From Cardinalis cardinalis (taxonomy: Eukaryota; Chordata; Aves; Passeriformes; Cardinalidae), in assembly GCA_014549065.1 (NCBI GenBank), contig JACDOX010000117.1:794104-858103 (forward strand): 64,000 nt of DNA, given 5' to 3'. Both the position numbers and the translations under genes were made by a program. Under the pieces are notes generated by a model. It saw only the letters and a program-made list of their open reading frames with translations, had not been told where the DNA came from and made no database searches. Below are positions 48,746 through 60,700 of this stretch, piece after piece (position 1 is the first letter of the stretch; each line of letters opens with the position of its first letter).

Positions 48746-51700
48746 AGAAGGGAGACGACCGTGTAATGTACGTGGTGCTGATACGGATCTGGGAGCTGGC
48801 GGAGCAGAGCACCAGAGGATCTGTCTGTGACCATCAGTCTTACTTAAGGAGCCTTTTCTATTCATTGCTGTTGAGGCCTGTCTCTTCTCTGCCTTTAAGT
48901 GGATGGTACGATTAGGAGCCTCTGGGNGAGCATCATCATCCTTGCAGATACCTGTGCTGGCAGTGATGCAGGCAGGTACTTGTGCAGGCAGCAAGGAGAG
49001 CTCCCGGAATGTGGAAGGGAAGCTGCNCACCCTGATCACCTGGAAGGGCTTTGCCTCTGCACTTTATGGCTGAGCACTGCCTTGAGAAGCAGCTGAAGTT
49101 GTCCCCCTGTTCCCCTAGGACAGGGAGCTGTGAATGTGCTTATCTCCTCAGCAGAGACAAGGCTGAGCTGCAGCTTTTCCACCCTGGGAGCACTGAGGAA
49201 CCAGGAGAGCTGTGCCGGGGGCTGGAGGTGTAGGAGTTAAGCCTTCTGTGTTCAGCTCTGAGGAAGTCCTAAGGGGACTTTTCAGAAGGCTGCCTCCTTC
49301 CTCTACAGGCCTTTTTTCACTATTGTTCTTTCAAGATAAAGAACTTGGCTCTGTAAAGGAGTAAGCCAAGCACTGTTTTATTGCTACCAGCTGAATAGTA
49401 AAAAAGCCAAGCATAACCCATTTGCTGTTGTGCAGTGGTTAAAATCCAGCTTGGTACTTTGCATTCCAAGACATTCTGCNTCATCCTTTTTCATAGATTT
49501 CCTGCAAGCAGTAAAAATATCTTGCAAATGACTTANGCCCAACCACAAAAGCCCCCGTGTAAATATGCTGGTGCTCAGTTACAGAAGGGAAAGCATTGCA
49601 CAACAGCAGCTTTAGGAATCTTTGTTTAATTTAAATGAGGTAATTGCTTTCTTCGTCTGTAAAGGCACTCTAATGTTAACCTCAGAGTGCAGGGTGGTTA
49701 CCTGCACAGATTCAGATCACAGCCATACTGGTGTTAATGCCTTAGGTCTTAACTGAACAAAAGCCTCCTCTGGGCATGGCATTTTTAAATGTTTATGGCT
49801 ACAAACTGTGTGTGCCTATAGCTGGCTCGTCCACTACATAACACACTCAGGGTCCAGAGCAGGGAGANATCAAAGCTTGCTTAATGAACTGCTTCACCTC
49901 CTTCCTATCTGTGCTCGTCTTTGTAACCCATGTTCCCATGCTGAACCTCGTTGTTTTGGCTGCCTTCCTCTGTAGGACAGCAAGGAGTGCTCTGTATTTA
50001 CAGTGACACTGAGAAGATGGACAAACTGGGGTCTGGAGGAGGAGACTGGAGACAGAAGCTCTCCAGGGAAGCAAGGAAACACTGGTAGGATAGATGTCCT
50101 GTGCCTAATTCCTGCAAAGCTGTAGGCTCAAAACGAGAGAAGCCAACCTGAGCTCTAATGGATGAATGGTTCCCACTGAACTGGGACAGTGGGAGCTGTT
50201 CTGTTTAAACTCTTTCCTTGCCCTCTACAATGTCCTTAAGGTCCCCCCTGAAGACCCTTAGCATATATTGATGGGTACAAATTCTTCCTTTCACATTACA
50301 CTCTCTTCTCATTTGGCTTAATTTCCAGTACAGACCTGCCTGGCTCCCTGTTTTATTTTCCATTTTATCAGGGGTGACTATAAACAAATCTTCTTGTAAG
50401 ATCAGCAAATCCAGTCCACTTTTCAGCTTGTCCTTTCCCTCAACCATGTCTGCATCACAGTTTGAGCTGAGCTTTTATTACTCCTGACAGCTGGGGCTGT
50501 GGTCTCTGTAGAATGGTTTCCCCAACCTCTGTGAGCTCTGTGCCAAAACTGGAGTTAGCTGTTCTCAGATTTAACAGCCTCCAGTTTCACACACAGATTT
50601 CCAGCATCCCTGGCCCAGCACTCATTCCTGCCATAGCTCACCTTGTCAGCACTAGGAGCAACCTAACACTCATTGTTTCGACCTGACCCCACTCTCTGCC
50701 TTTAAAAATCTGCAAATAACCTTCCTTCTAATATGCCACTGGTAATGCCACCCATGAGTGAGAAAAATGGTAGGAAAATAAGTTCAGCAGGCTGTTTTCT
50801 GTCTTTTTTTTTTTCCACATGAGGAACTTGAAGTGCATTTGTAGTTTTATAATTCATGTAAAGCTAAGAGGAGGAGCTGCAAGTGTGACTTTGAACAGGG
50901 AAACAGCAGTTCTGCNCCTCACAGTCTGAACCCACCAAGATGCATTTCTGACTGTCATCCTTTTTGCAGAGACTCTGACAGCCAGCAGGACTGGGCTTCT
51001 CTTTGNAGGTAGTCAGGATGTCTCCATGGTGTACATGGAGATGAAAACCACTGAACCTTTCAGAACCTATTCTGCCCAATGGTTTTGGCTGTAGTTGCAG
51101 CAANCAAGGGTTAAAGCTGTTGGTGAGATCCAAAGCTCTTTGGTGTTCNCCAGTTTCTTACACAGGTGGGGAAAGTTTTGGCAATCTTGCTGTGGTGCTG
51201 TCATTAGCATGCATTCATTTCAAATTAATTAAAAGAGAAGATGAGATTCCCAAACTCGTTTAACTTCCTAAGCTTTGTTCTCCAGGGATTGATAGTGGAA
51301 AAACAGCTGGAGACCCAACCTGTCCTTTAGAAAGGGATGAAATGCAGCTAATCCTGGTTATATCAAAGAGAGCAGAAATGAAAAGTATATTCCCACTTGA
51401 GAAGAGGTTTATTTCCTCCTCTGTGCATTTTCCCCANTCTGTTTTTCCATACAAGAACTTTCTTGCCCGGGAAGGTTGGGAGATATTTGTAGCCCTGGTT
51501 GTTTAAATATTAATCTGTGCTTTAAGACTCGTTTTTGTGCGCGAAAGAGAGAGACGAGTGCAGTGGAAATCTGACAAATGTACCTTCTCTGCACTGGATA
51601 GACCTGCTCCAGAGTGTGCAGTGACGTTAGTCAGAGCCAGAGATGTTATGTGCTTTGACAGGACCAGNCAATTATGGGTTTCAGAAGTACTAACCTGCAG

Positions 51701-54700
51701 CAGCCCCACAATATTAAATGGGGTGTCTGGGACCTGAGTTGGCCTAAAATCCATTCATTACTGTCCTAACCTGGAAAAATTGCCTTCCTGAGCTGAAAGT
51801 CTTTTCAGAAGTGATATCTGTGTTACATAAGTGAGGGTGTTTCTTCTGTAAAGAGAGGAAGCAGAGATCAGGCTGGGAAGGTGGGTTCCCAAGGTGCTGG
51901 CTCTGAAGAAAGAGGTGTCTGAACACTTAACTTGGCAATTGAAATGTGTGAGTTGAGATTTATGTAAATCTAGAGTCAAACTCTGCTCTTTCCCTTGCCA
52001 AACAACACTCCATGTAGCTGGTTATTATTTGGAAGCAATTTTGCTCTCTGATGATTCAGTGAGGGAAGCTGCTGAAACAAAACAGAAGTGAACTGCAGAA
52101 TAGTTAATATTGTAGAACAGCACAGGAGCACATATCATCTTTATTTTTTGGGTCTCAGTCCTCAGTCAAGGCAACTAAGCCTCATTCTCCCAGGGGAGGG
52201 TTGCAGTNTCTGTGGACTGGCTCTTCATTCATGCTCTGGCACTGAATATGGAGAATATGTATTCAACTACCTGCACCTAGTCCAAGAAGGTAAAAATCCA
52301 TAATCAGCCTTGTGAAAACATTTGAATAATGAATAAATCGGAGAGAGATGACAATTTATGCCAAGAAGAAACAAGTAAATATTTTCACAATTTTTATTCA
52401 TCNTCCACTTATTGGCATTTTCCCCTAAGGTAGAATAGGAGGCTGGAGAGAGCCAGAAGATCACTCAAAGATCACAGAGCCAAGATTTGGGATGTCCCAG
52501 CAGCAGTGATTCTGGGGCCTGGCAGAGCTGCTGTGGCAGCATCATGCTGGTGCTGTGGGATGTGATGGAGCTGCACTGAGGCACTCACTGTATGAGGAAG
52601 TTTTCATAGCACCTGCCCACGGTCTGCTTGGCTGCATCCCACACATCTCAGGCTTTCACACGTAGCTTTTGCAGGTCTGCAGCTCTTCCAAGCAGATATG
52701 AATGATGGAGGAAAGGAGAATTTCCTCAGAGAGCAGCAAGTTAATTAATGGCTCCAGAGCACATCATTATAGCAACGAGCTGATGCATTAGAAATCACTT
52801 CCAACCAGTGGCTGAAGGTCATATCCATGTGCCATGGACCTTGCACGAATGCCCACAGTTTTCTCCATCTTCAGTGAGTGGGGTACATTGTTAACTGAAT
52901 TTGGAATTCAGACCTTCAAAGTGAGTGGGCATAGGAGCCACACTCCTGAGGTGTTTGAAATAAACTCTGCATCTACTGCATGTCTGAGCTGTGGGTCTAG
53001 ATAGGTTCTGGTGAGCTCCCTAGGGCTTTGGAGAAGCCTTTCCAAATGACTGTGAGTCACATACCACTTCATCATTTAGGTATACTGATGTGCATTGTTT
53101 GTTTGTGAGTTCTCCTTTTATTTCTGTAAATTTAATTGGGTTGTTTTGGGGAAAGGCAGGCACTGGCTTTGTTGTCAGGTGTAACTGGCCTGCAGCTGCT
53201 TGTTCGAACTGAGCTGTTCTTCCTCGTGTCTGTATCAGTGAGGAGCAGCAGCAGGCATTGCTTCCTGCCATGGAAGTGCCTCCCATTCCAGGCAACAAGG
53301 CATGAGGTGTTGATAGGGAGACTAGGAGAGGAGAGGAGAGGGAAAAGTAGAGAAGAAGCCTGTCCTAATTTTGACTGGATTGGTGCATCTGTTTGAATGA
53401 GAGCATAAATTTGCTGAGCAGACTCACTGTTTCACTGGCTCAACTGCATCATCCTCCTGCTCAGCTGTTTCTAGTGGTTGAAGGAGTTGGGGATGATAAA
53501 GGCTTTACATCTCCTTTCAAAAGTTGTGTTTCATTCCGCCTCATTTATGATATTTGGATTGAAAATAAGTTTATTTCCACAGTGTAGGCTTTGTTTGACA
53601 AATGTTAATTTTATAGTCTTTCTGAACCCTGTAGAGAATGCCAGCTCACCTAAAATCTGAGGTGACTTGAAAATTGCATTAATGAGCAGTTGCTTTCCTT
53701 TTACCAACACAAGTAGAACTTCCAGACATTTTCTTGGGATCAGATGTATCACGGTGACTCTACTCAATCCAAATAAAAGTCGACTCCTTTTGTAAAGCTA
53801 AAGTGGATTTGGATGTGCTCCTGAAATGTGAGAAGGAATAGATCAAACTAAAGTATAGATTTCTGGATGGGGTAAGCTGAACTGGGATCATGCACTGTTA
53901 GACCTTCAGGACCTCTGTGCCTTTTATCTTTGATTTGAATCCATCTCATCTTTCCAGCAGTCTTTGATTTCCCAAGTGAATAGAAGTTCCAAATGTCACA
54001 TATCTGAGGACTGGCATATAAAAGGTCTTATTTTGGAGCAGTAGGAACCACATGCATCCAGCATTGAACAGCTCCCACATGCTGCAGCTCCATTTAATTG
54101 CTGAAATCAGAGATGTTGGGAATGGATTTCATCTGAAAGTCTGATCTCCTAAACTGAAAGGCATAGGACAACATTTGCTCATCCCCTGGAGATGCTGCCA
54201 GAAGTCTGTCTCTGATTAGCAATGTTAATGGAGTATTAACATAAGCCACGCCAGCAAGGGAAACTGTAGAACACATTATCATCAGGAAAGCCAGCTGTGT
54301 AAAGGCGTGTAAAGATGATGATAAATGTAGTTTGTGGCCTGGGGAGCTGGTTGCTGAACTGCTGCATCCCCTAATCCAGAAGGAATGGAGCGGGAATGGA
54401 CACACCAGCCTGCTGTTCTCTGTGCCATGCTACCAAAGAGCAATGGAACAGGCAAAGAGAAGAACAGATGTTACCTTCACAGGGAAAGGGAGATGAAGGG
54501 GACTCCCCAGCCAAGTCAAAACTTTTGCTGTCACAGGTTGAATACTTTTGGCTCAGCTCCATCTTTCAGCTGTTTAGGATTTTGCCTTTTGCAACGTCTG
54601 TGGAAGATTGATCCAGGATCTAAATATTGTGATGTCTCTGATTTCCACTCTAAAAACATCTCCAGAGATACTTTGCACTATTTGTTCTTGTTTTGTAGGG

Positions 54701-57050
54701 GTTTTTTCCCCTCTTGACTCAGAATATGTGAATAGTCTGGTCTGAGAGCGAGGCTCAGAGATGTTGTAAAGCTGCTCGTTTCCTTTATTGTCTTGGATCT
54801 TTCATTGTCAAATATTAGCCATATAAGTCCTACAAATCCTCACACACTTGCCCCACCACATCCCTCAGGATGTCAGTATTTTTTCCCTGATTTTGTACTT
54901 GAAATCCAGAACCTTCAAGGGGGAAACTCAGTACATCTGACCCAGATATTGTGGTGGTTTCTGCTTTGCCACGTGGAGAGAGCAGTGAGCTCTAGATCAG
55001 CTTGGGAGAGAAATGCTTGTGCTTCAGTGTGGCAGCACCAACAGGGGCTTTGCAAGACAGCACTGAATCTACTGACATGAGCTTGTTTGCACAGTTTTCT
55101 GGTGGAGCCACACATTTCACCCAATGACCTTTTTGACATTTTCCTGGTTTCCCTCCTGCAGGAACACTTCAGTAGTGAAGTGCCATACTCTGCTGAACAA
55201 ACTTGGCATCTCATCAAGCTGACTTATTTGGTATGTATTTACACTTGTAGNCTTTAGTACTCTCCTGGCAATTGAGCTTCCTTCCTGCCTACATAAATAT
55301 GATTTCATTATTAGCTTTGTTTAGTTGTTGTTGTGCATCTGTGTGCTTTCCTTTCCCAAACTGCCAAAGAGAATTGCAGGTGTTGATCTCAATTTGCACC
55401 CAAAGCATCCTGAACTCTCTACCCCACCTGCCAACTCTAATAATGAGCAGCACTCTTGACCTCCTGCCTAAAACAACCCGTGAAAACTCACCCCTGTAAT
55501 TTTTTTACGCTGAGGAGCCAGTAAGCTCTGTTAGAGCTGTGGCCTCTGTGGTTTTGTTTGTTTGTACTTAGACAAAAGTATTGGGTTTGTCTCAAAGGTG
55601 CTTTTCTGGCTTTTCCCTCTTGCTCTTGGATCTGCAGTGTTTACTCAAAACACGGGCTGAGCCAGAGAGGTTGCCTCTGCACAAAGGGCCCCGAGGTGCG
55701 TGAGACTNGTCCTGTTTGAGTTCTTGTGAAGTGCAGGAGAAGGTGTTATGAGCACGATCTGGACAGGAAATAAAGCTCTTATTCCCACCATAAATGCTGT
55801 CNAGTGGAGCGGGTCAGACGAGAGATCTCATACAATTGCTCATGGTGTTGGGCCCTCCAAGGGTGTCGGCAGCCTCGGCTCCCACTGATGGGAGTGGTTG
55901 GCCCTGCTGATCCGGGTTGGTGGAGGAAGGTGANGACTTCCAAAATACCTCCTCGCATGTCAGGCTAACTTCTGCTTAGGGGAAAATGAAGAGCCAGTGG
56001 TTGGGTTTCCACTTTCTTTTGCAGTCTAGGCACTGCTTGGCTGTTTCTGGCCCAGGCACTGCCAAGGCAGCTGGCTTTGGCACCTCAACAAAGAGGCAGA
56101 TGAGCTGCAAGCACACAACTTTCCACAGTTCTGAGTTAAACCAGCTGCTGTGCCTTTAGAAAGGAATGAGGCAGTTTCTGCACAACCTCTGGACAATTCC
56201 TCTTTACTGAAATTAACCATAAGGCTCCTCTAAGCTCCTACATAATTTTCATTCTGTGAAACCTTTGCTGGTTGAAAAAGATATGTTTGTATGCATTGGA
56301 ATGAGGATGCACTGAAACTGTGCTAATTCCTGAGGTCTGTACATGCATTATCTTCTCTGTGATCTCACATCCCATGTACCTGTAGTTCTCTCCAGGGAAT
56401 CTCAGAGTCAAAGGAGAACTGTAGGAAGTGTGGCATTCACTTCACGTTCAGTCTTTTATGTGAAAAAATACTGCAGATGACCATCACTTGAATGACTATC
56501 CTGAATTATTTTGCAATCTTTTGCAATGATTTTGCAGAGGAAAATATTTCCTGCATATTTCTTGAAATTAATTTCTGCTCTGAGTCCCAGGACTATGTTT
56601 GAATTAAAGTAATTTTTATTCTTCTAGAAAAAAAATACACAATTTCACTTTACCGGGTGGGGACCTGGTACTGTAGGGGATGGAGAAGCTGCTGGAATGA
56701 GGGTAGATTTGTTTTTTGCCTGGGAAGAGACCAACAGGAGAGGTTTTATGAGATGAAGGAGAGACAAAGAAAGAAAGTGAAACCAAGCAGTCAACTTGGT
56801 AGCTGCAATCTTTGATCTGTGACTGTCTGCAAGCAGCATCACAGCTCTGTGATTAGATGTACATGCTCATTATGTGTTGTACTCTCCAAGCAGGCATTGT
56901 AAATACAGCACAACAGATTCTGCTTCCTTCTGCCCAAATATCTTTTTTCATCTATATTGCATTAAGACCTTGAGGCCTATCATCAGGGAGAGAAAAAATA
57001 CAATTTTCTTATTGTACAATGCATTTCATTCCCAGCTGCTGTATTAAATT
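48746..57050. other. Non-coding unique sequence
   Basis: Eight kilobases without a recognised exon or interspersed repeat. Minor items are an E2F-type core GCGCGAAA at 51539-51546 and an (AGGAG)n purine run at 53324-53342. Open frames (for example 54385-54717 plus and 49847-50082 minus) show no domain features. Confidence 0.5.
53324..53342. repeat. (AGGAG)n pentanucleotide repeat
   Basis: About four units of AGGAG/GAGAG follow each other on the plus strand. It is a short purine-only run. Confidence 0.8.
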
Positions 57051-57150
57051 TATTCCTATTTGAAGTGGTGTCTGTGAGTATAAATCATTTAAGTTTATAT
57101 GTTTTTGTTGCTGTGGCAACTGTTTGACTAATTGAATTCCAAAGTGTCTC
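57051..57150. promoter_or_regulatory. Candidate RFX X-box element
   Basis: GTTGCTGTGGCAAC at 57107-57120 is an inverted repeat (GTTGC, 4 bp, GCAAC) and differs from the ideal X-box GTTGCCATGGCAAC at two central positions. The flanks are AT-rich with ATTAAA/ACTAATTGAATT cores. X-boxes bind RFX proteins in ciliary and neural genes. The site is seen; its use is inferred. Confidence 0.35.
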
Positions 57151-57703
57151 TCTGTATTTCAGAGCTACGATAAAGGGCACACAAATTCTTAGCAGCAGGA
57201 GTCTGAAATGAGGAGAGGGGACAGGCAGCTCTGTCAAAATGACATGTCCTCAATCTCCTGGGCACAGGCTTGGCAGTGGGCAAGGAGAGCAAGGGCTGGG
57301 GAGGAGCCAGAGNTACCTGTGAGCTCTCTCTGTGGGTTCCATGCTCAGAAATTATGTCCGTGTCCTTAGCAGGATGGATAAAACATGGAGAGCCTGTAAC
57401 TTGGCATTGGGAAGATCATGTTTTACCNCTGTGTCTATTTTCCCTATAATTCATCAGTTCTCAGTGGACACGAAGTGCTGGTGTACTTCATGGTTAAAAC
57501 AAGCCCAGGTTGTAGTAGGCTCCATTTTCTTTCCATGGGGACTTTGAACAGCTCCTGGGGCTTATCTACTGTCTGGGATCAGGCATGGGTTCCTAAANGA
57601 TTTCTTTCCCTGTCAGTTTTTAGCAGGAAAAGGCTCCTCAGAGCTATGCCAAAGGACTAGGGAATACTGGAGTGTCCTGAATCTCTCCAGGGACATTTTC
57701 TAC

Positions 57704-57737
57704 CCTCACTTTCTATTTTTTCTCACTTTCTATTTTT
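57704..57737. repeat. 2 x 17-bp pyrimidine-rich tandem duplication
   Basis: The unit CTCACTTTCTATTTTT with its preceding base occurs twice in tandem, differing at one base, followed by TTTTTCCAG. The result is a polypyrimidine tract with an acceptor-like end, but no exon with a donor follows within a useful distance. Confidence 0.8.
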
Positions 57738-58524
57738 TTTTCCAGCTGCAAAGCAGAGGTAGATGTCCTCCTAGACTAAAGCAGGAGGAGAGAAGCATTA
57801 AAACTTAACTCTTTGCAAGGGAATTGTCCTAGGTGGGTGTAAAGAGCAATTCCTTTGCAAGCAGAATGTTCCAGACAGGAACTGACCCACCTGTGCCATT
57901 NCCAGCTTGTTGCGGCAACTGGAATAGGCTCCTTTTTTTGTGTGTTAATTATGTAGGTGTTTATTATGGCCACAAAATGTTAATAGAAAGCCTAATGGAA
58001 ATCATGCTGGCTAATGAGAAGCTCCTGAATACCTGCTGCTTTTCTCTGGGAATAACAGAAGCCACAACTCAACAGGAAATTATTTGTGCCATTCCTGCCC
58101 TGTGCTTTTACCTTGTGATTACATCTTGTTGTTAACCTTTCATCTGACTCTCTCTGCAACCTGGGGGAAGGCCAGGACCTCTCCCTTCCCCCTGCCCAGA
58201 GGGCATGCAGGGGTCTGCTTTCCTTCCCTGCTTTCTGAAGGGTGATCTGTGAAGGGTTTTATGGAGCTTGAAAAGGTCACANGGAGCCCTGAGTCCTTCC
58301 ATTGTCCGCTTCCCACAAGGGATGCTGTCCAGTCTGGGGCAAGCCTGACAGCCTCCTGGGCTGCTCTTTATTTTGGTGGAGTTTTATTTCCAGCCCATTA
58401 GATGCTCCACTTGCTGCTGCATGCTTCTGCAACCACCTCATCCTGGATAGGCAAAGGCAAACTGCAGCAGGTACCAGGAGCAGGCACATCAGGGTGACTC
58501 CAAGGGAAGTGGGTCAAACTGGGA

Positions 58525-58535
58525 TTTTTTTTTTT
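58525..58535. repeat. Poly(T) run, 11 bp
   Basis: Eleven T residues after GGGA. A short homopolymer without an adjoining retroposon body. Confidence 0.8.
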
Positions 58536-58937
58536 CTTTATTGCATTTCAGCTGCTGGTTTGTTATTTTGATGCTGAGAAAGGAAAGGGAGCTNTGTTTG
58601 ATGAGTGAGGCCTGGTTTGGGACCCCAGAAAGCAGCAGGAATGAATAGCAGGGGCAGCATTTCCAGGGAAGGGAGCAAATTCCTGTTGAACAAGAGCAGG
58701 AGAAGGCAAAAGAATGGTGGGCTGGAGCAGGGGTATGTGTGTGCACAGGGTAGGGAGGGATGTCACACTGGGAGGCTACTGGTGAGAAAGTGGGTATGTG
58801 CTGGATTGGGGGTGGGATGTGTTGGCTTTTGGGAGAATGGGTGGATTTAGCTGTAACCAAAATATGCCTTTGTGTCCACCCACACATGGAGAGTACACAC
58901 CTCTAACTTCCATAGAGGAGAAAATATGTCCCTTAGG

Positions 58938-58984
58938 AAAATAAAAACCAAAATTAAACAAAACAAAACAAAAAATTAAAAAAA
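58938..58984. repeat. A-rich low-complexity patch
   Basis: About 47 bp composed of AAAAC and AAATT units, with only A, C and T bases apart from the edges. It has the texture of an old poly(A)-type tail, but no source element is recognisable. Confidence 0.75.
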
Positions 58985-60382
58985 NCCAAACTCTGAAGGC
59001 AAAATCTGTTGGAGATACTGGAAAACTGCATGGCTGNAGCTGTGAATGAAGTAAGAGACTCTCCTCACCAGGCAATACGGAAACTCCCAGCTGGGACCAA
59101 GTTTCACATTTTTTTCCCTCGTGGGCAGAAATTGAATGCTTCTGTCTTTGCCTGCCAAAAATAATAGTTGAAAAAAAAGTGGTCTTACTGCTGCAGGAAG
59201 AGCCAAACATTTCCCTCATGGGCTGTCTGAAAGAACAGTTGTGAAAACACCAGATTTCACTGTAAAGGTGGGATTTCTCAACGGTGAGGAGCTGCAAATG
59301 AGGCATGTTGCAGGGTCCATATGGAGTTGCTGGTAGGAACTCAATACCAGGCTCTTGGAAGAATTTCAGAAGGGGCTTTCGGGAAACAGCAGAAAAGCAG
59401 TTCAAATGACTGGCTCTCAGTGATACAGAAAGCTGTAAAAATAGCATCTGAGCATCTCCTGTTACCTGGGCACTGGTACCCAGATCCTGTCGAGTGATTT
59501 CTCTGGCATCCATCCTCCCTGCTTTGACTTTAACGGGTTGTGCAGATTATTTTATGATCAATAAATATCCAGGCAGACACTGTGAAATTCCAATCAGAAA
59601 AATTTACAGCATTAAGGCAGATATTGTATAGCAGGATATAAATAAATAGAAATTGTCAGTCAAATTTCTGGCAGCTGGAGTCTGGTGTCAGTTGCAGTAA
59701 ATTAAGTGTTACTTCACAAATCATCTTTATAGTTTTTTACAGTAAGTGTATCTGTGTAAAGAGGGTTTTTTTTCAGCTTGCAATGGTAAATATCCTCTGG
59801 TTCCTGTGATTTCAGCATGAAGCCTGGAATCAAGGGGAAACAAATGACAGCAGTGGATTTTGCCATAATCCTGAGATTTGTTCCCAGCCCCAAGATTGGA
59901 GCTATGTTTGGGTGCTGAGCAATCCAAGCAGCAACAAGCCAACAGCATGACGGGGAAGAGACTGGATNCTTCTAAGCCAAGAGGAAATTTCTGCACTCTG
60001 GGAAGGCTGGAGGTAATGGTGCAGAGATCCACCAAAAGGGGAGGAGGAGGATGGACTCCTGTTGACTCTACCAGGATGAAGGGAGCTGTGACTGGTGCAG
60101 GCTGCACCTGAAGGTAGGTGGGAAGGATGAATTGGATCAGTGCAGAGATCATAATTTACTGCAGGTGGGACAGCATTGTACCTACAGATTAATACCTTTT
60201 GTTAACAACTCTTATTGGCCTGACCAGCAAATAAAATTCCTGAAACATCATGTGACAGTTTCTGCACTGTTGGGATAACTGAAAAGTGCATAAATTTTAA
60301 GTATCAGGTTTCTATGAATTANAGCTGAATGCTCAACATGGAACAAAGAGGAGAGGAGGACCTGCTGGTGGTAGTTTTGTAC

Positions 60383-60388
60383 TTTATT
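60383..60388 (-). terminator. Polyadenylation signal AATAAA (minus strand)
   Basis: TTTATT on the plus strand gives AATAAA on the minus strand in the context TCAAATAAAGTAC, followed at the usual distance by a U/GU-rich stretch. It is the best polyadenylation context I found outside the LTR. Confidence 0.4.
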
Positions 60389-60611
60389 TGAGAAGAGAGA
60401 GCTACATAAACTATGCCAGGAGGGTACAGGTCTACACATAGTTTCATCAATCAATAAATGGAGTTGTTAACGTAACACTGAGGATATGATACCTTGAAGA
60501 AGACATAGACACATGACCAAGGAGTATTTACAGCTCTAACATACAATATATTTATACTTGAGAGAGAGATTCGTGTGCCTCTGTGCACACAGGTACCACT
60601 GTGCACACTCG

Positions 60612-60632
60612 GTGCACGCACGCGCACACGTA
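60612..60632. repeat. Alternating purine-pyrimidine tract with CpGs
   Basis: GTGCACGCACGCGCACACGTA alternates strictly over 21 bp and holds four CpG dinucleotides, unusual for this CpG-poor window. It lies inside the candidate 3' UTR. Such tracts favour Z-DNA. Confidence 0.7.
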
Positions 60633-60700
60633 AATAGGTATAAAAGGCTTTAAAAAAAACCTTACAGAGTTCAAGAAATGAGTCTGCCTGTCGTTTGCAG

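Larger units (their letters stand above)
57151..60354. other. Non-coding sequence
   Basis: Contains a 2 x 17-bp pyrimidine duplication (57704-57737), a T-run (58525-58535) and an A-rich patch (58938-58984). The AT-rich block 59515-59720 has ATTTTATGATCAATAAATAT and looks enhancer-like. The 245-codon minus-strand frame at 58776-59513 passes through two N codons and has no protein features; it is not called. Confidence 0.5.
60360..60700 (-). other. Candidate 3' UTR end of a minus-strand gene
   Basis: On the minus strand a run of T/A-rich, UTR-like sequence (TATAAATATATTGTATG, TGTAAATACTCC) ends in CTCAAATAAAGTACAAAAC. It is followed 25-45 bases later by a TTTGTTCCATGTTG U/GU-rich element. This is the complete layout of a vertebrate cleavage and polyadenylation site, with cleavage expected near 60355-60375. 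If real, the gene lies to the right on the minus strand, with a long 3' UTR covering at least 60360-60700 and perhaps much more. No coding exon of it was recognised up to 64000, so the gene's identity is unknown. The opposite strand also has an AATAAA at 60453-60458, which weakens strand assignment. Confidence 0.35.

Noticed and set aside
57721..57745. Pyrimidine tract ending CCAG, acceptor-like
   Set aside because: It arises from a tandem duplication, and the nearest GT would leave a 13-nt exon without support.
58776..59513. 245-codon minus-strand open frame
   Set aside because: Contains two N codons, crosses an A-rich low-complexity patch that encodes Phe/Leu runs, and resembles no protein family.
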